Shown one piece after another: positions 1 to 6,214 of a stretch of DNA of 8,545 nucleotides. Both the position numbers and the translations under genes were made by a program. The stretch is taken from assembly GCA_030612385.1 (NCBI GenBank), contig JAUWNZ010000042.1:1-8545 (forward strand). The letters run 5' to 3'. This DNA is from Pseudomonadota bacterium. Its GTDB lineage: Bacteria > Desulfobacterota > Syntrophia > Syntrophales > JADFWA01. The notes under the pieces are model-generated. The model did not search any database. It was not told the origin of the DNA and saw nothing but the letters and a program-made list of their open reading frames with translations. Every line of letters begins with the position of its first letter. Position 1 is the stretch's first letter.

Positions 1-208
1 CCTTATGCTTTTCAATCTTTATCTGTGGAAGATCTGTTTAAAAAACTGGCGGCTTCCTCCAAAGAGCTATCAGCAGAAGAGGCCTCAAAGAGACTACGGC
101 TATAATAAGATTACCGAGAAAAAGATCAGCCCTTTTTTGAAATTTTTGACATACTTCCGGGGGCCTATACCCTGGATGATAGAGATTGCCGCAGTACTCT
201 CTGCCATT
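1..208 (+). pseudogene. N-terminal remnant of a P-type (proton-efflux type) ATPase, frameshifted and truncated
   Basis: Two reading frames together give the start of a cation P-type ATPase. Frame 1 (bases 1-102) encodes a stretch with LSVEDLFKKLAAS and SAEEASKRLRL, like the cation-transporter N-terminal domain, then runs into two stop codons at 103-108. Frame 2 takes over at about 92-101 with GYNKITEKKISPFLKF, then FRGPIPWMIEIAAVLSAI, which resembles the first membrane helix region of plasma-membrane proton-efflux ATPases. Similarity ends at about base 208. The remaining ~700 residues expected for this family (phosphorylation DKTGT motif, nucleotide domain, later helices) are absent. The 5' end lies outside the window, so the upstream part may be longer. 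The family is recognised from memory of the GPIPWMIE motif. The frameshift is seen directly, though a sequencing error cannot be excluded; the missing remainder argues for a real relic. Confidence 0.72.
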
Positions 209-209
209 A

Positions 210-343
210 CGATACAAGTCGAAAAACGCAGTCATTTCAGGCTATAAAAGCGTTGAGAGATTCGGACAGACCCTTTTTATATCCACGGCATGATCTCTTT
301 TGGCGCCATAGTGGGTGGAAAGGAGGTGAACCGTCAAAGATAA
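210..343 (+). pseudogene. Unassigned decayed coding remnant (C-terminal tail of an unknown protein)
   Basis: Directly after the ATPase similarity stops, frame 3 from base 210 reads RYKSKNAVISGYKSVERF then GQTLFISTA before a stop. Frame 2 from base 284 reads HGMISFGAIVGGKEVNRQR and ends at a TAA at 341-343. A one-base shift near 275-285 (run of T followed by ATATCC) would join them into one continuous, protein-like tail. I do not recognise the family. The residues look partly hydrophobic, with a basic end. Its abutment with the ATPase fragment suggests a deletion that fused two gene ends. The alternative is that this is non-coding sequence that happens to read well. Confidence 0.3.
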
Positions 344-381
344 CAGATCTTGACAGAAGACTTAAAATCATTAATTCTTAA

Positions 382-410
382 TTTCAACAAATCTCAGCTT
401 GTAGTATAAT
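382..410 (+). promoter_or_regulatory. Probable sigma-70-type promoter for nifJ
   Basis: A perfect TATAAT lies at 405-410 in an AT-rich stretch. A weak -35 match (TTTCAA, 382-387) sits 17 bases upstream. Transcription would start near 417 and leave a leader of about 70 bases before the nifJ start. This is a sequence match only; the -35 box is poor. Confidence 0.45.
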
Positions 411-487
411 TAATTTTTGGTTTGAGACATTGTTTCAGAAACGCGCCGATGGTTTGGCGGATGTAAGAGATAGGAGGGGAGCTTACC

Positions 488-3400
488 ATGAAAAAATTCC
501 GGAAAGCAACCGTTAACGGAAATGAAGCTGCAGCTCATGTCGCTTATGCTTTTAGTGATGTTGCAGCAATTTATCCTATTACGCCTGCATCTCCAATGGG
601 AGAGTATGTCGATGTATGGGCGGCTAACGGACGCAGAAATATTTTTGGCCGAATTTTAGACGTTATAGAAATGGAATCGGAAGGTGGAGCAGCCGGCGCT
701 GTTCATGGGTCACTTTCTGCAGGTGCATTGACTACAACATTCACTGCATCTCAAGGACTTATGCTGATGCTGCCCAATATGCACAAAATTGCCGGTGAAA
801 TGCTTCCCACTGTATTTCACGTTTCGGGCCGCTCGCTTGCAGCGCAATCGCTTTCCATTTTTGGAGATCACTCTGATGTGATGGCTGCGAGGAATACCGG
901 TTTCGCTGAAATGGCGGCCGCATCTATTCAGGAAATAATGGATTTAGCCACTGTTTCCCATCTGGCTGCACTAAAATCAAAACTTCCCTTCGTAAGCTTT
1001 TTTGATGGGTTTAGGAATTCCCATGAAATTCAGAAAATTGAAATAATCGATTATGAGACAATGGCAGAAATGCTCGAGATGAAATATGTCGTAGATTTTA
1101 GGGCCAGGGCCTTAAATCCGGAAAACCCGCGTATAAAAGTTGGCGCCGAAAACCCTGATGTATACTTCCAGGGAAGAGAAACGGTTAATAAATACTATAA
1201 TGCCGCTGCTGCAATTGTTCAGGAATATATGGATCTTCTCGCAGCCAAAACCGGAAGGCAGCACCATCTCTTTGACTATTCCGGTAACCCTGACGCTGAA
1301 AAGGTTATCATAGCTATGGGCAGCAGTTGTGAAACTATTGAAGAAACCATTAACTACTTGAATGCAAAGGGTGAAAAACTTGGTTTAATCAAAGTTCATC
1401 TTTACAGACCTTTCTCAATTGAAGGGTTAAGGAGAGCCCTTCCAGAGACTGTTAAAAAAATCGCTGTCCTCGATAGAACAAAAGAACCGGGCTCGGTAGG
1501 CGAACCTTTATATCTTGATATAGTTGCAGCCCTCAATAATAAAAAAGATATTACTATCATTGGCGGACGCTATGGTCTTTCTTCGAAAGAATTTACCCCA
1601 TCTATGGTAAAGGCGGTGTATGACCATTTAGAAGGAAAATGTACCCACGGATTTACCGTTGGGATCGACGACGATGTTACCAATACTTCGATAGCTGTCA
1701 GAAAACATATTAATTCCGGTCCGGAGGGAACGATCAATTGTAAATTCTGGGGTTTTGGCTCTGACGGCACTGTTGGCGCAAATAAAAACAGCATTAAAAT
1801 TATCGGTGATAACACGGATATGTATGTTCAAGGATATTTTCAATATGCCGCTGAAAAATCCGGTGGGGTTACTCGCAGTCACCTGAGATTTGGGAAAGTG
1901 CCGATTCAATCTGAATATCTTGTTGAAAACGCAGATTTTATTGCTCTCCATAATCAAGCGTATATCGGTCATTATGATATTCTTGAAGGCATTAAAGATA
2001 ACGGTATTTTCCTGCTTAATTCAAACTGGTCTCCAAAAGATGCTTTTTTAAACCTGACTGAAGCCATGCAGAAAGTTATCATTGAAAAACATATTAAGTT
2101 TTACAACATCAATGCTCTGAAAATCGCTCGAAGTGTGGGTCTTGGCGGGCGTATCAATACTGTTATGGAGGCTGCTTTTTTCGCCATTTCGGGGGTGTTG
2201 GAAGAGGAAGAAGCTATAAATCTTATCAAAGATTCCATTAAGAAAACCTACGTGAAAAAAGACGACAAGATTGTAAAAAGTGATCTTGCTGCCGTCGGCA
2301 GGGCAAAGGATGACCTGGTTCAAATTGAAATTCCGGAAACCCTCCCTGATAGACACAGAACAATGGGAAAACTTGTTCCTGATGACTCACCGGATTTTGT
2401 TACTAATATCGTTGAACCGATTCTAAGAGGAAAAGGTGATACTATCACTGTTTCGCAAATGCCCTTTGATGGTTATGTGCCTTCAGGAACATCAAGGCTG
2501 GAAAAACGAGGGGTTTCTCCGCTCGTAGCCCACTGGGATGCACCAAAATGCATCCAGTGTAATCAATGCTCATTTGTCTGTTCTCACGCAGCAATAAGGT
2601 CAAAATTGATTGACGATAAAGATCTAAAAGATGATCCTGCAACATTTACGACTATTAAAGCAAAAGGGAAAGATTCAGACCTTAATTTCAAAATCCAGGT
2701 TTATATTGAAGATTGTTTAGGCTGTCAGGTATGTTTAAAAGAGTGCCCTTCCGGCGCTCTTTCAATGAAACCTATTGAAGAAGAAAGAGAAGCAGGAGAA
2801 ACTATCAATGCTGAATTCTTCGATGCGCTCCCAGACAATGTCTTGGGAAACAATAAAGAAGATAGCGTAAAAGGAAGTCAGTTCAAACGACCTCTTCTGG
2901 AATTCTCCGGCGCCTGTGCAGGTTGCGGTGAAACTCCTTATGTTAAACTTCTTACTCAGCTTTTTGGCGACAGAATGATAATTGCCAATGCGACCGGCTG
3001 TTCCTCTATCTGGGGCGCTACTTTCCCGATAACGCCTTATTGCAAAAACAAAGACGGCCATGGTCCTGCCTGGGCAAACTCACTCTTTGAAGATAATGCG
3101 GAATACGGTTTGGGGATGAGACTGGGCGTTGAATCTATTCGTAACATATTAAAAGAAAATGTCGAAGCCTTGCTGAAAAAAGGAACCGATGCGGAGTTAG
3201 CCGAAGCTTTGAAATATGCACTTGAGAACTGGGATTCTGCAGATCCTGAAGCAAAGGCAAATTCAACAAAAATTAAAACATTGCTTCCAAAGGTTCTTGA
3301 AAATCCTGATACCCAAGAAATCGTGCAGAAAATCACTGAACTTCAAAGCTATTTTATTCAGAAATCTATCTGGTGCATTGGCGGTGACGGCTGGGCCTAC

Positions 3401-4024
3401 GATATTGGCTACGGCGGATTAGATCATGTTCTTGCCTCCGGAATAAATATTAATGTGCTGGTACTGGATACCGAAATTTACTCCAATACCGGCGGCCAGG
3501 CATCTAAAGCCACGCCGATGGGCGCCGTTGCAAAATTTGCTGAGTCGGGCAAAAAAACAGCTAAAAAAGAGCTTGGCAAAATGATGATGATTTATGAATA
3601 TATTTATGTTGCTTCCGTTGCCATGGGCGCCAATAAGAACCAATTGATCAAAGCACTTAAAGAAGCTGAGGCTTACAAGGGTCCTTCTATTGTGGTTGCT
3701 TATGCACCCTGCATTAGCCACGGTATCAATATGTCAATGACCCAAAAAGAACAAAAAAAGGCCGTCGCTACCGGCTATTGGTTGCTTTACCGGTATAATC
3801 CCGAACTTAAAGCTGAAGGTAAGAATCCGTTCATTCTTGATTCAAAAGAACCTGAATTACCTGTACGAGATTTCCTGAAGGGTGAAACACGTTATACAGT
3901 ATTAGAGAAAACCTTCCCGGATAAAGTCGAAGGATTCAGGGCAACATTCGATAAACATGTGAAGGAAAGATACGAAGAATTTAAAGAAATGGCAGAAAAT
4001 AAACAGGATAAAATCATAACCTGA
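488..4024 (+). CDS. nifJ: Pyruvate:ferredoxin (flavodoxin) oxidoreductase, homodimeric type
   Basis: This cytoplasmic enzyme oxidises pyruvate with CoA to acetyl-CoA and CO2 and passes electrons to ferredoxin or flavodoxin. The 1178-residue chain matches the usual one-polypeptide PFOR length and looks intact. The N-terminal TPP pyrimidine domain has YPITPASPMGEY (29-40), with Thr32, Glu65 and Arg115 where the Desulfovibrio africanus enzyme has active-site residues. The EKR motif is at 672-674. Two 4Fe-4S clusters are supplied by C688/691/694/698 and C743/746/749/753. The C-terminal TPP domain has GDG at 966-968 and Asn1000 in a SNTGGQ motif. The catalytic-domain cluster ligands are C810, C813, C838 and C1075. 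The chain stops without the long C-terminal extension seen in D. africanus. AGGAGG at 472-477 lies 10 bases before the ATG and fixes the start. The gene appears monocistronic, with a long palindrome following. It may be named por rather than nifJ; no nitrogen-fixation gene is nearby. Confidence 0.97.
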   Translation: MKKFRKATVNGNEAAAHVAYAFSDVAAIYPITPASPMGEYVDVWAANGRRNIFGRILDVIEMESEGGAAGAVHGSLSAGALTTTFTASQGLMLMLPNMHKIAGEMLPTVFHVSGRSLAAQSLSIFGDHSDVMAARNTGFAEMAAASIQEIMDLATVSHLAALKSKLPFVSFFDGFRNSHEIQKIEIIDYETMAEMLEMKYVVDFRARALNPENPRIKVGAENPDVYFQGRETVNKYYNAAAAIVQEYMDLLAAKTGRQHHLFDYSGNPDAEKVIIAMGSSCETIEETINYLNAKGEKLGLIKVHLYRPFSIEGLRRALPETVKKIAVLDRTKEPGSVGEPLYLDIVAALNNKKDITIIGGRYGLSSKEFTPSMVKAVYDHLEGKCTHGFTVGIDDDVTNTSIAVRKHINSGPEGTINCKFWGFGSDGTVGANKNSIKIIGDNTDMYVQGYFQYAAEKSGGVTRSHLRFGKVPIQSEYLVENADFIALHNQAYIGHYDILEGIKDNGIFLLNSNWSPKDAFLNLTEAMQKVIIEKHIKFYNINALKIARSVGLGGRINTVMEAAFFAISGVLEEEEAINLIKDSIKKTYVKKDDKIVKSDLAAVGRAKDDLVQIEIPETLPDRHRTMGKLVPDDSPDFVTNIVEPILRGKGDTITVSQMPFDGYVPSGTSRLEKRGVSPLVAHWDAPKCIQCNQCSFVCSHAAIRSKLIDDKDLKDDPATFTTIKAKGKDSDLNFKIQVYIEDCLGCQVCLKECPSGALSMKPIEEEREAGETINAEFFDALPDNVLGNNKEDSVKGSQFKRPLLEFSGACAGCGETPYVKLLTQLFGDRMIIANATGCSSIWGATFPITPYCKNKDGHGPAWANSLFEDNAEYGLGMRLGVESIRNILKENVEALLKKGTDAELAEALKYALENWDSADPEAKANSTKIKTLLPKVLENPDTQEIVQKITELQSYFIQKSIWCIGGDGWAYDIGYGGLDHVLASGININVLVLDTEIYSNTGGQASKATPMGAVAKFAESGKKTAKKELGKMMMIYEYIYVASVAMGANKNQLIKALKEAEAYKGPSIVVAYAPCISHGINMSMTQKEQKKAVATGYWLLYRYNPELKAEGKNPFILDSKEPELPVRDFLKGETRYTVLEKTFPDKVEGFRATFDKHVKERYEEFKEMAENKQDKIIT

Positions 4025-4037
4025 GAAAGGTGAATAG

Positions 4038-4147
4038 ATAAAATACAGAAAATTGACTGAGAAAATCCGGTTTAGCTGCCTTCGGCGTGAGCTCAGTTGA
4101 ACGCTCAGTCAAACCGCTGTTTCTCAGAAGATGTAACTGTATTTTAT
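4038..4147. repeat. Long interrupted palindrome directly downstream of nifJ
   Basis: The arms are nested. ATAAAATACAG (4038-4048) pairs perfectly with CTGTATTTTAT (4137-4147), CTGAGAAA (4057-4064) with TTTCTCAG (4120-4127), and CGGTTT (4068-4073) with AAACCG (4111-4116). The centre holds TGAGC/GCTCA (4089-4093, 4103-4107) inside a copy of the TTCGGC hairpin module (4080-4103) found twice more in the window. The structure starts 13 bases after the nifJ stop and could protect the 3' end of the mRNA or end transcription, although there is no classical run of T. Its outer ends do not match R1 or R2, so it may be a separate small palindromic element. Confidence 0.65.
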
Positions 4148-4197
4148 GATAATAAAGTTGTTGGAGGATTTGTTGCTGATATCATACTAAAGAAGTA

Positions 4198-4491
4198 ATA
4201 GCTCAATAAGTAGGGGCAAACTCCGGTATGTAAAAGTGATTGTAAATCTTAGCCATTCACGGCTTGAAATTGGAAATTAGAAATTTGGGAGAGATGAAAC
4301 AAAGGTCAGTGGTTAGTGGTCAGAGGCCAAATTTCTAATTTCTAATACTGGCCACTGACCACTGATCACTAACCACTTGAAGCGGGAGGCCGAGTTTCCA
4401 ATTTCTATTTTCTAATTTCAATATTCAGTAAACGCTTACCGTGGATCGAGACCAACACTTTAAAAATGTAATCCCCAATTTATTGAGCTGA
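4198..4491 (-). mobile_element. R1-A: MITE-like element with TCAGCTC-type terminal inverted repeats
   Basis: The ends are ATAGCTCAATAAGTAGGGG (4198-4216) and, inverted, TCAGCTCAATAAATTGGGG (4473-4491), with TA just outside both (4196-4197 and 4492-4493). Bases 4200-4300 match the reverse complement of 5840-5944 closely, and 4411-4491 match the reverse complement of the left end of R1-B. The two copies are therefore the same element in opposite orientation. The strand given takes the GATTAC-bearing end as the left end. It has no open frame of useful length, so it cannot move by itself. TA flanks and short inverted ends suggest mobilisation by an IS630/Tc1-mariner type transposase; that is inference. 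Confidence 0.72.
4304..4377. repeat. Palindromic core of R1-A (GTGGTTAGTGGTCAG type)
   Basis: AGTGGTTAGTG (4308-4318) pairs perfectly with CACTAACCACT (4367-4377), and GGCC (4325-4328) with GGCC (4350-4353). Between them are AATTTCTAATTTCTAAT tracts. R1-B has no such sequence at the equivalent position, so this core looks inserted or exchanged relative to R1-B. Confidence 0.65.
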
Positions 4492-4602
4492 TACAAAATA
4501 TCAGTGATAATCCGCGTAGATCGGTGGCTGAATAGTTACAACGGTTAAAAGTTATCAACTGTGAACCCAATTGAGATGTTTCGATTAGAGGGGTAAAAAA
4601 TA
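4492..4602 (+). other. lptE leader region with a weak R2-like end
   Basis: No gene is visible here. CTGATACAAAATATCAG (4488-4504) is an imperfect palindrome that runs out of the R1-A end. GGCTGAATAGTTAC at 4526-4539 resembles one end of the R2 element (CCTGAGTAGTTAC) and is followed by AACGGTT and GTGAACC, words that also occur in R2, so a decayed R2-like end is possible. No convincing promoter for lptE can be named. AGAGGGG at 4587-4593 is its ribosome binding site. Confidence 0.4.
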
Positions 4603-5127
4603 ATGGCAGGGCACATAAAATACTATCTGACGGTTATCGTTTTCGTTTTGGCTGCCGGTTGTGGATATCACTTCTCTTCCTCAGGAGAGCATATAGACAA
4701 AAGTATCCAGACGGTTTTTGTTGATAACTTCTCCAACAAGACCAGTGAGGCGCGTATTGAAAACTACTTCAGGAACCAATCCATCGACGAGTTTAGAAAG
4801 GGGAGTAGATTCAAGATTGTCGACAGAAAAGAACTGTCAGATGCCATCCTCAGAGGGAATATAAACAGGCTGACAACTTCCCATCTCTCTTACGGCAAAG
4901 CCGACTTGACCAAAGAAGATCGTGTAACTGTGACCATGGAGGTCTTCTTTGAAGAGAGGAAAAGCAAAAAGGTCATCTGGCATAACAAAAACCTTTCAGG
5001 GAGTGAAGAATACAAAGTTGACGAGGGTAACCCGACCACAACCGACACCCACAGAAGAAATGCCATTAAGAAGCTTGCAAGTGACATGGCTGAAAAGGCA
5101 TACCGATACATTATGTCAGGATTTTGA
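4603..5127 (+). CDS. lptE: LPS-assembly lipoprotein LptE
   Basis: LptE is an outer-membrane lipoprotein that plugs the LptD barrel and helps place lipopolysaccharide on the cell surface. The 174-residue protein begins with a hydrophobic signal peptide and a lipobox, VLAAGC, giving lipidation at Cys20. The following GYHF is the hallmark start of mature LptE. The body (about 35-170) has VFVDNFSNKTSEARIE, then alternating polar/hydrophobic strands (VTVTMEVFFEE) and a C-terminal helix. These fit the LptE fold, and the length is normal. AGAGGGG at 4587-4593 lies nine bases before the ATG. In many related genomes lptE follows leuS, but here the 578 bases upstream are repeats only. It converges with rpsT and overlaps its end by 12 bases. 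The N-terminal signature is clear; the remainder is poorly conserved in this family. Confidence 0.88.
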   Translation: MAGHIKYYLTVIVFVLAAGCGYHFSSSGEHIDKSIQTVFVDNFSNKTSEARIENYFRNQSIDEFRKGSRFKIVDRKELSDAILRGNINRLTTSHLSYGKADLTKEDRVTVTMEVFFEERKSKKVIWHNKNLSGSEEYKVDEGNPTTTDTHRRNAIKKLASDMAEKAYRYIMSGF

Positions 5128-5391
5128 AGAGATAAGAGAGTTTACCCTTCTGGTAAGCCTCGATATTCTGCGTGATGCGGTATTCTTGTGAATGACACCC
5201 TTGGCGGCAGCCTTGTCTATTGCCGGTATGGCCGTGGCAAGAGCGCTTTTTGCTTTCTCCGAATCCTTGTTTTCAGTAGCGGCTAACACCGTCTTGATTC
5301 TCGTTTTTACGTTTGACTTTATTGCGGTATTTCTCAAATTCCTCTTCTTATCCTGTCTGTCCTTCTTCTCCGCAGATCTGTGAGTAGCCAA
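5116..5391 (-). CDS. rpsT: 30S ribosomal protein S20
   Basis: S20 binds 16S rRNA early in assembly of the small subunit. The 91-residue product is strongly basic and helical. It has the family N-terminus ATHRSAEKKDRQDKKRNLRN, a middle IKSNVKTRIKTVL, and the C-terminal GVIHKNTASRRISRLTRRVN motif, and is a few residues longer than the E. coli protein. The start codon is TTG (5389-5391), placed exactly where S20 proteins begin and preceded by an AAGGAGGG-type Shine-Dalgarno. No in-frame ATG lies near enough to give a correct N-terminus. E. coli rpsT also starts with UUG, where it is linked to autogenous control. The gene is tail-to-tail with lptE, whose last 12 bases it shares, and no hairpin terminator separates them. 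Confidence 0.96.
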   Translation of the reverse strand: MATHRSAEKKDRQDKKRNLRNTAIKSNVKTRIKTVLAATENKDSEKAKSALATAIPAIDKAAAKGVIHKNTASRRISRLTRRVNSLISSKS

Positions 5392-5402
5392 AAAACCCTC
5401 CT
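5389..5402 (-). promoter_or_regulatory. rpsT ribosome binding site and UUG start
   Basis: On the minus strand AGGAGGG (5402-5396) is followed by four T and then TTG (5391-5389). The Shine-Dalgarno is strong, the spacing short (four bases) and the start codon weak. The next bases encode ATHRSAEKK, which fixes this start. The pairing of a strong site with UUG is like that known for rpsT in E. coli. Confidence 0.8.
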
Positions 5403-5437
5403 TAATTTCGCAAGTCGATTCAAGTTATTATTTATTA

Positions 5438-5567
5438 GCCGCAGATAAACGCTGATAAAACAAAAAAGCACTTTTTAACAATAACGTATATCTACTACGC
5501 CACAGGTTATTGAGAAGTTAACAAAAAAAACAGCTTGTATCCGCGTTAATCTGCGTTAATCTGTGGC
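5438..5567. repeat. Inverted repeat of the GCCGCAGATAAACGC type upstream of rpsT
   Basis: GCCGCAGATAAACGCTGAT (5438-5456) is the inverse of ATCTGCGTTAATCTGTGGC (5549-5567) with 3 mismatches in 19. The right arm is extended by a 10-base tandem, GCGTTAATCT, at 5543-5552 and 5553-5562. Inside, TTAAC and AATAAC words near 5476-5486 recur inverted near 5506-5520. There is no coding potential. It lies in the region where an rpsT promoter should be, but I cannot name -10 or -35 boxes with confidence. Bases 5568-5673 show nothing recognisable. Confidence 0.6.
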
Positions 5568-5673
5568 CAATTTATCTTTTTCTTTTACCCCTTATGGTAC
5601 TGAATTCATCAGGTATAAAATGGAAATTCCTATACTATTAAATTACCCGTGTTTTGAAAAGCTTCTTTTCGTA

Positions 5674-5946
5674 TCAGCTCAATAAATAGGGGGATTACAT
5701 TTTTAAAGTGTTGGTCTCGAACCACTATAAGCGTTCACCGAACATTGAAATTAGAAATTAGAAATTGGAAATTCAGCCTTCATGCTTTTGTACTGCTCGG
5801 CTGAGCCCACGCCGAAGTCTGTCAACTCATAAATTCGTTTCATCTCTCCCAAATTTCTAATTTCCAATTTCAAGTTTCAAGCCGTGAATGGCTAAGATTC
5901 ACAATTACTCTTACATATTGGGGGTTGCCCCTATTTATTGAGCTGA
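5674..5946 (+). mobile_element. R1-B: MITE-like element with perfect 19-bp terminal inverted repeats
   Basis: The ends are TCAGCTCAATAAATAGGGG at 5674-5692 and its exact complement at 5928-5946, with TA outside both (5672-5673 and 5947-5948). Including those, the perfect inverted match is 22 bases. The left arm (GGGATTACATTTTTAAAG, then GTGTTGGTCTCGA) and the right arm (TTCAAGCCGTGAATGGC, then TAAGATTCACAATTACTC) recur inverted in R1-A. A GAAATTA tandem of about four units starts at 5747. The core at 5794-5817 is a TTCGGC-type hairpin unrelated to the R1-A core. There is no coding frame of its own, so it is non-autonomous. Confidence 0.76.
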
Positions 5947-6124
5947 TACTTATTTTCTATATCAGCTTAAACGGTATGTCAAGTCTAAATTGCCTTAAAA
6001 TCAAAAAACGTAAGCGCGTTCACCGCAGAACTCCCAGAGAGTGCAGAGAAACTGTTCTTGTAAGCCAAGAGCTAAAGTTATTTCGCCAAGGCAACGTCAA
6101 CACAAGGGTTAACTGGAGTTGAAG
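5947..6124. other. Gene-free spacer with repeat debris
   Basis: No gene is supported. TATCAGCTT at 5960-5968 repeats the end of R1-B inverted (AGCTGATA, 5941-5948), as if another R1 end were lost here. CACCGCAGAA and GTGCAGAGAAA (about 6020-6051) resemble a GCAGAGA-type dispersed repeat. The open frames that cross this stretch contain repeat sequence and do not look like protein. Confidence 0.4.
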
Positions 6125-6187
6125 ACTCACGCAAAGGCACTGAGATTTTCTTTTTCGTCCTTTGCGGTCTTTGCGTCTTTGCGTGAG
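6125..6187. repeat. Inverted repeat CTCACGCAAAG with internal TTTGCG tandem
   Basis: CTCACGCAAAG (6126-6136) pairs perfectly with CTTTGCGTGAG (6177-6187). TTTGCG recurs at 6161, 6170 and 6178, an 8-9 base tandem that offers alternative pairing partners for the left arm. It lies 28 bases beyond the stop of the minus-strand HAD gene and could act as its 3' hairpin, but no T-run typical of a terminator is placed correctly. Confidence 0.55.
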
Positions 6188-6214
6188 AATTTTAGATCTG
6201 GGCCGGGGAGATTT

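Noticed and set aside
319..328. AAGGAGGTGA, a near-perfect Shine-Dalgarno
   Set aside because: No start codon with an open frame follows at a suitable distance; it more likely encodes GKEV in the decayed fragment.
350..355. TTGACA as a -35 box for nifJ
   Set aside because: It is 49 bases from the TATAAT at 405, and no good -10 lies 16-18 bases downstream of it.
1570..3721. Several antisense open frames of 66-114 codons on the minus strand inside nifJ
   Set aside because: They overlap an intact, strongly conserved gene, lack ribosome binding sites and have no recognisable protein features.
4264..4440. Repeated AATTTC/GAAATT and GTGGTTAGTGG words as a CRISPR-like array
   Set aside because: Units are short, unevenly spaced and inverted, with no constant repeat-spacer pattern and no cas gene.
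4198..5946. R1-A and R1-B as the two ends of one composite transposon carrying lptE-rpsT
   Set aside because: Each copy has its own pair of terminal repeats, there is no transposase, and the genes between are housekeeping; two separate insertions are simpler.
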